From the NCBI GenBank assembly GCA_016840025.1, contig JAEOTF010000480.1, forward strand, positions 1 to 8,965: a stretch of 8,965 nt of DNA, read 5' to 3'. This DNA is from Candidatus Hodarchaeota archaeon (GTDB lineage Archaea; Asgardarchaeota; Heimdallarchaeia; Hodarchaeales; YT1-039). The notes below the pieces were generated by a model, which searched no databases, was not told the origin of the DNA, and worked only from the letters and a program-made list of their open reading frames with translations. A program made the translations under genes and the position numbers. Positions 5,976 to 8,965 of the stretch are shown here, piece by piece (within the stretch, counting starts at the first letter, position 1; each line of letters begins with the position of its first letter).

Positions 5976-6638
5976 TCATTTAGCTAAAATTTGTTCCATT
6001 ACTTCTATTAAACCATAAAAATCTTTAAAAGAATGATAATTTATACCTTTTTGCTGACAGAAACGTTCTAAACTTCGTCCCGACTTAGCAAATACAATAT
6101 CCGCGATTTGTGCAGGGTACAAGTCTGAAAGTCCATCACCGATGTAGATCGTTTGAAATCCTTCCTGTTGAGCTTTCTTGACGAAAAAAATCTTGCAGTT
6201 AGCACAACCATGTTCACATTCCTCTGTAATATATTCTATGGAGACTTTACCATCGGAATCGATGTAAGCCTGATTTGTATAGATCTCAAAAGCTTCAAGA
6301 TCGATATTATTACTTTCAAAGATTTCTCTAATATAGAATTCAAATCCGTCCGAGACAACTGCAAGCGGAATTTTCTTCTCTGTTATTCTTTTGACAAACT
6401 TGGGGAAACCTTCTTCAATTTCAACACGAGGTAATACTTCTCGGAAGATTTGGTCTTTAGTGCCTTTAAAACCGCCCCATTCTTGGTTTAAACACTCACG
6501 CATAGTAATTTGTCCTTTTTCAAACTGTTCATCATAATAACGCCAATCTGGAGATCCAAAATGATCTAAAAGCATAACACCTACATCTACGCGCGTTATA
6601 GTTCCATCAAAATCGAGAAAAATCTTTTGAGAGGGCAT
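5976..6638 (-). CDS. MtnX-like HAD-superfamily phosphatase (HAD-IB type)
   Basis: This 220-residue soluble phosphatase has the HAD motifs in order. Motif I is DFDGTIT at 9-15 (nucleophile Asp9, acid/base Asp11), motif II is the serine in VVSDG at 94-98 (Ser96), and motif IV is GDGLSD at 167-172. A helical cap lies between motifs I and II. CEHGCANCK at 141-149 resembles the cysteine-rich segment of the MtnX family (phosphatase of 2-hydroxy-3-keto-5-methylthiopentenyl-1-phosphate in methionine salvage) and its phosphoserine-phosphatase-like relatives. Cys141, Cys145 and Cys148 are candidates to bind a metal. No other methionine-salvage gene is in the window, so the substrate stays open. The ATG at 6638 lacks a strong ribosome site. 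A TATA-like ATTATACAT is visible about 6703-6711 on the minus strand, which would give a leader of about 40 bases. Confidence 0.85.
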   Translation of the reverse strand: MPSQKIFLDFDGTITRVDVGVMLLDHFGSPDWRYYDEQFEKGQITMRECLNQEWGGFKGTKDQIFREVLPRVEIEEGFPKFVKRITEKKIPLAVVSDGFEFYIREIFESNNIDLEAFEIYTNQAYIDSDGKVSIEYITEECEHGCANCKIFFVKKAQQEGFQTIYIGDGLSDLYPAQIADIVFAKSGRSLERFCQQKGINYHSFKDFYGLIEVMEQILAK

Positions 6639-6776
6639 TTCCCAATGCGAGAAAAGGATTAGTCCTTAAGTATTTGGTTCAGTGCAAGAATTAGAAGCTT
6701 TTGATGTATAATCCTAGAAAAAAATATTTCAGTAGATTTTTACTTCATTTCATTACATTAGATTTTTAGGATTCAC

Positions 6777-6782
6777 TATAAG
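6777..6782 (+). promoter_or_regulatory. TATA-like box for the longin/Roadblock-like operon
   Basis: TATAAG at 6777-6782, within CACTATAAG, would start transcription around 6803 and leave a leader of about 35 bases before the ATG at 6838. The inverted repeat at 6792-6820 then overlaps the expected start site. Confidence 0.3.
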
Positions 6783-6791
6783 TAGATTCGC

Positions 6792-6820
6792 AGAGTAGCA
6801 CCTTTGTATCCATCTACTCT
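6792..6820. promoter_or_regulatory. Inverted repeat at the predicted transcription start
   Basis: AGAGTAG (6792-6798) is perfectly inverted as CTACTCT (6814-6820) around a 15-base spacer. Flanking GATT (6785-6788) and AATC (6823-6826) extend the symmetry with gaps. A dyad at this position suits a repressor operator or a leader hairpin just upstream of the start codon. AGTAGATT at 6781-6788 also occurs at 6731-6738, fifty bases upstream. Confidence 0.35.
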
Positions 6821-6837
6821 ATAATCGTGGGAAGATC

Positions 6838-7593
6838 ATGCCAATTTACGCGGTAATCATCTCTGATTGTTCTGGTATCCCCCATGTACATGTTTCATCT
6901 AGTAATTACCAGGTTGATTCAGTATTATGGTCTGGCTTCTTCTCTGCGATTCTTGCTTTCATAACGAATCTACAAGAATCCTTTCCAGATCGTCATCACT
7001 TAGAAGATCTCTATGAGGACTACTTTATTTCTACAAGAGATCTTAGTGTAGCTGCTCGACGTCATATTAACAGCAATATTTGTGTTCTTTGCGTCGGAAC
7101 ACCCGAAGACGAAGAAGAATTGAAAAAAATGGCTGAAACATCATTATCAATTTATTTAAACCTTCCAAATGAAGAAAACATGAAGGAACAATGGAAAATA
7201 GAAATGATTCGTCTTTTAGAATCCCGTGAAATACCAATAGACTACGGTGACTTATCTCTGTCTCTATTGCATAAATTAGATGGTTGTCAAGCCGTAGGGG
7301 TTTATACAGATGAAGGGTTGAGATTAAATATCCAGGTACAAGAAGGAAAGGAAATCTTACGCGAGAATTTTGAAAAACAAGTATCTCCCGTACTCGGAAA
7401 CCTTTACATCGGAAAAAAATATGAATCCGATCGTCTTGGTCTTCCCACAGTTCATCGTCTTCCTGAAGCAAATTCAACAATTGTTTCTTCGCGGATTAGC
7501 GGATTAATCATCTTAGCTTGGTGTAATTCTCCCTATGAAGGCATGAATCGATTACGATTCAAACGTGAGTGTCAAGAGTATTTTGGGGAATAA
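6838..7593 (+). CDS. Longin-like plus Roadblock-like two-domain protein
   Basis: This 251-residue soluble protein has no enzymatic motif. Residues 1-115 follow a longin pattern: strand 3-10 (IYAVIISD), turn SGIP, strand 15-20, a long helix about 33-49 (GFFSAILAFITNLQESF), strands about 58-67 and 79-87, then helix 91-107. Residues about 135-251 follow the Roadblock/LC7 or profilin-like order: helix LSLSLLHKL at 139-147, strand QAVGVYT at 151-157, turn and strand DEGLRLNIQ at 158-166, helix 172-190, strands 199-208 and 214-220, GLIILAWCN at 222-230, then a final helix. Domains of these folds bind small GTPases or form their regulators, and they are abundant in Asgard archaea and eukaryotes. The assignment is by eye and needs structural confirmation. 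The ATG has only a weak GGGAAG upstream. The next gene begins three bases after the stop. Confidence 0.65.
   Translation: MPIYAVIISDCSGIPHVHVSSSNYQVDSVLWSGFFSAILAFITNLQESFPDRHHLEDLYEDYFISTRDLSVAARRHINSNICVLCVGTPEDEEELKKMAETSLSIYLNLPNEENMKEQWKIEMIRLLESREIPIDYGDLSLSLLHKLDGCQAVGVYTDEGLRLNIQVQEGKEILRENFEKQVSPVLGNLYIGKKYESDRLGLPTVHRLPEANSTIVSSRISGLIILAWCNSPYEGMNRLRFKRECQEYFGE
7585..7588 (+). promoter_or_regulatory. Ribosome site inside the preceding gene (coupling)
   Basis: GGGG at 7585-7588 lies in the last codons of the longin/Roadblock-like gene, eight bases before the ATG at 7597. Ribosomes finishing the first gene could restart on the second. Confidence 0.45.
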
Positions 7594-7596
7594 ATA

Positions 7597-7941
7597 ATGA
7601 CAATGAATGATCGGTCACTGTTAAATTTTATAAATGTCGTTGGAACGTTTCTTATTGTGATTTTTCTGTTTTTCCTTACTAATGCAGATCAACTGATTCT
7701 TCCCTTCTTCGTTTTTAAGCTTCATATCTCTCCATATAATCAGATTATCCCATATGGTCCATTTTTCCTAGCTTTTGCATCCACTATAGCATTTTTTGCG
7801 AGTATTGGGTATATCATTTTTCTAATGGGCCTTAATTCCAAGGAAAAACGCATAAATTGGGTTTTTTTTCCTTTAGGCAGTCTTTTATCCTTTTTTCTCG
7901 TATTAGAACTTCTAGGATACGTTTTACTTTTTTTAAATTAA
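7597..7941 (+). CDS. Small three-helix membrane protein, unknown
   Basis: I do not recognise this 114-residue protein. It has three clear hydrophobic stretches, at about 8-29, 51-77 and 87-113, joined by short loops, with a basic patch (KEKR, 82-85) between the second and third, and no catalytic motif. By the positive-inside rule that patch is probably cytoplasmic. It is separated from the longin/Roadblock-like gene by three bases and has its ribosome site within that gene, so the two should be co-expressed and their products may interact. Residue 3 (ATG at 7603) is an alternative start. A membrane anchor for the soluble partner is the natural guess but nothing in the sequence proves it. Confidence 0.7.
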   Translation: MTMNDRSLLNFINVVGTFLIVIFLFFLTNADQLILPFFVFKLHISPYNQIIPYGPFFLAFASTIAFFASIGYIIFLMGLNSKEKRINWVFFPLGSLLSFFLVLELLGYVLLFLN

Positions 7942-7972
7942 TAAGAACGGCCAACTTCACTTAATATTCATT

Positions 7973-7993
7973 GATCACCTGAAGAAAGTGGTC
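7973..7993 (+). terminator. Possible terminator hairpin between convergent genes
   Basis: GATCAC (7973-7978) can pair with GTGGTC (7988-7993), using one G-T pair, around a nine-base loop. An ATTTTTC string follows at about 8001-8007. A competing five-base stem, GAAGA/TCTTC (7981-7985 with 7992-7996), overlaps it. It would end the plus-strand operon before the convergent kinase. The support is modest. Confidence 0.35.
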
Positions 7994-8022
7994 TTCTTGC
8001 ATTTTTCAGATAAATCCCCTGA

Positions 8023-8733
8023 TTACTTGTGTTGATGGATCGTTGACAGTTTAATTTTATTGTACTGCTCTAGAAATTCATAGATTTTCTCTTCTAGTTC
8101 CTCTTTTGATAGATCTTCATTACGTAGAGTTAAATCAAATCGTGTTTTAGCTTCCCTAAAGGATATTTGATAGGTTTTCTCTAACCTATCCCCATCGGTC
8201 AAATCCCGTAATCTAATTTTTTTTTCGATTATAGCCTCATTTAACCCGAATTCAGGTCGTGCTTCATCATAGCTGATTCTTTCCGCTATTACTCGAGCAG
8301 CAACTTCAAGCCAGATTGTTAAACCCCAATCCCCAACTACAAATGGAGTCATCCTGCCAAGAAAGATTCCTCCCTCGAGGAGGGCAGTTTTCAAAGTTCT
8401 TCTCTCAATTTCTCTGTCAACTTTCAATGCAAATTCTGGATCCGTTTGAACACTCTTTGTAAATAGCTCTAAATCTTGCTTGTCATACCCCAAGTCCTTA
8501 GCAGTTTGACGAACAAGAATTCCCGCTCCAATAATGTTGAGATTAGTTTTATGTCTTTCTTTATAATACTGTTGTACAAATAGGGCAGTTGTATCTTTAC
8601 CAGTACCTGAGAAACCTCCAATAGCAATAATAGGGCTATTTCTGGTTTTTATTTGTACCGAATATTGGGAAAGGATTTCGGTTTCCGTATCAAGCAATGT
8701 TGGTAGATATGTTCCCATTGAAATCAGCAACAA
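8023..8733 (-). CDS. Cytidylate-kinase-like P-loop NTPase with N-terminal extension
   Basis: This 236-residue protein resembles archaeal CMP kinases, which transfer phosphate from ATP to CMP or dCMP in the cytosol. The Walker A loop is GFSGTGKDTT at 40-49 (Lys46, Thr48). Other family-like segments are ILVRQTAKDLG at 72-82, IFLGRMTPF at 123-131 (GR as in the substrate loop), DWGLTIWLEV at 135-144, a lid-type Arg-rich region at 174-194 and RFDLTLRNEDLSKEEL at 198-213, matching the YDLxIxxxxLSxEEV end of archaeal Cmk. The Asp at position 47, after the Walker lysine, differs from the usual Thr or Ser, so specificity may be shifted or the protein may be a paralogue. The core begins near residue 34. 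The 33-residue extension starts at TTG 8733, with AGGA five bases upstream; the frame stays open to a stop at 8806-8808 but contains no ATG, GTG or TTG there. ATG at residue 6 (8718) and TTG at residue 13 are alternative starts. Confidence 0.75.
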   Translation of the reverse strand: MLLISMGTYLPTLLDTETEILSQYSVQIKTRNSPIIAIGGFSGTGKDTTALFVQQYYKERHKTNLNIIGAGILVRQTAKDLGYDKQDLELFTKSVQTDPEFALKVDREIERRTLKTALLEGGIFLGRMTPFVVGDWGLTIWLEVAARVIAERISYDEARPEFGLNEAIIEKKIRLRDLTDGDRLEKTYQISFREAKTRFDLTLRNEDLSKEELEEKIYEFLEQYNKIKLSTIHQHK

Positions 8734-8839
8734 AGGAATCCTGAAATTACTCTGAAGAACATTGCTCTCATTTTTTATGTAAAAAGCAAGACTTTTTGTA
8801 TGGGATCATCCAAATAAAGAATGAAATTTAATTATATGT

Positions 8840-8844
8840 GAGGT
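8840..8844 (+). promoter_or_regulatory. Ribosome binding site for a GTG start
   Basis: GAGGT ends eight bases before the GTG at 8853. An in-frame TGA at 8850-8852 directly precedes the GTG, so no longer version is possible. Confidence 0.6.
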
Positions 8845-8852
8845 AACCCTGA

Positions 8853-8965
8853 GTGTCCACAACAGCAATCCCGAAGAAGATTACCCTTAAAATAGATGAG
8901 CAAACTGTAAAAGAACTTCTTTCCGAACTAGATTTGGAAAACAAATACTTTATAGTGCTTGTGAA
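8853..8965 (+). CDS. MoaD/ThiS-like ubiquitin-fold protein, 3' end cut by window
   Basis: Thirty-seven codons are present before the window ends. The translation fits the start of a beta-grasp sulfur carrier: strand KKITLKI at 8-14, helix TVKELLSELDLE at 18-29 and strand YFIVLV at 32-37, where MoaD, ThiS, SAMP and Urm1-like proteins usually continue into VNG. The diagnostic C-terminal Gly-Gly lies beyond the window, so the role (molybdopterin or thiamine sulfur donor, tRNA thiolation, or protein modifier) cannot be told apart, and other ubiquitin-like folds remain possible. The start is firm: GTG with GAGGT eight bases upstream and a stop codon immediately before it. It is divergent from the cytidylate-kinase-like gene. 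Confidence 0.55.
   Translation, partial: MSTTAIPKKITLKIDEQTVKELLSELDLENKYFIVLV

Noticed and set aside
6153..6434. 93-codon plus-strand ORF within the HAD phosphatase
   Set aside because: It lies opposite HAD motif II and the Cys cluster, which are clearly real, and its own product is unremarkable.
7067..7480. 137-codon minus-strand ORF opposite the longin/Roadblock-like gene
   Set aside because: The plus-strand protein has a coherent fold pattern and a coupled partner; the antisense product shows no motif and has no ribosome site.

Overview
The window most resembles chromosomal DNA of an archaeon, probably an Asgard-type lineage. Four things point to archaea: a CMP-kinase-like P-loop enzyme of archaeal style, a VTE5-type polyprenol kinase and a UbiA prenyltransferase that suit isoprenoid-lipid metabolism, TATA-like boxes and T-rich ends in the gaps, and Shine-Dalgarno sites mixed with TTG and GTG starts. 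The Asgard suggestion rests on a protein that looks like a longin domain followed by a Roadblock-like domain, plus coiled-coil and zinc-ribbon proteins of unknown role. It is an inference. No rRNA, tRNA, CRISPR array, transposase or other mobile element was seen. The DNA is AT-rich throughout and the genes look native.

Layout: bases 1-216 are a leader region with a probable promoter. A short-chain dehydrogenase (217-1122, +) is followed by a possible hairpin terminator. On the minus strand lie a VTE5/dolichol-kinase-like membrane kinase (1228-2052), an overlapping 35-codon micro-ORF (2094-2201) and a zinc-ribbon/coiled-coil protein (2194-2898). A divergent AT-rich promoter region separates these from a UbiA-family prenyltransferase (3025-3966, +), a 400-residue coiled-coil protein starting at TTG (4104-5306, +) and a YdjM-like membrane metal hydrolase, also starting at TTG (5366-5863, +). 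An MtnX-like HAD phosphatase (5976-6638, -) diverges from a two-gene operon (+): the longin/Roadblock-like protein (6838-7593) and a 114-residue three-helix membrane protein (7597-7941). A cytidylate-kinase-like enzyme (8023-8733, -) converges on that operon. At the right edge, a divergent GTG-started ORF (8853 onward, cut by the window) looks like a MoaD/ThiS-type ubiquitin-fold sulfur carrier.

How the genes may work together: two enzymes, and possibly a third, fit isoprenoid chemistry. The polyprenol kinase would make prenyl phosphates, UbiA would use prenyl diphosphates, and the dehydrogenase could oxidise a lipid alcohol, though that last link is speculative. The longin/Roadblock-like protein and its translationally coupled membrane partner form the best candidate for an undescribed module, perhaps a membrane-attached regulator of a small GTPase. 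The two coiled-coil proteins are of unknown function. Most genes are alone or in pairs on alternating strands, so apart from that pair there is little evidence of one large operon.
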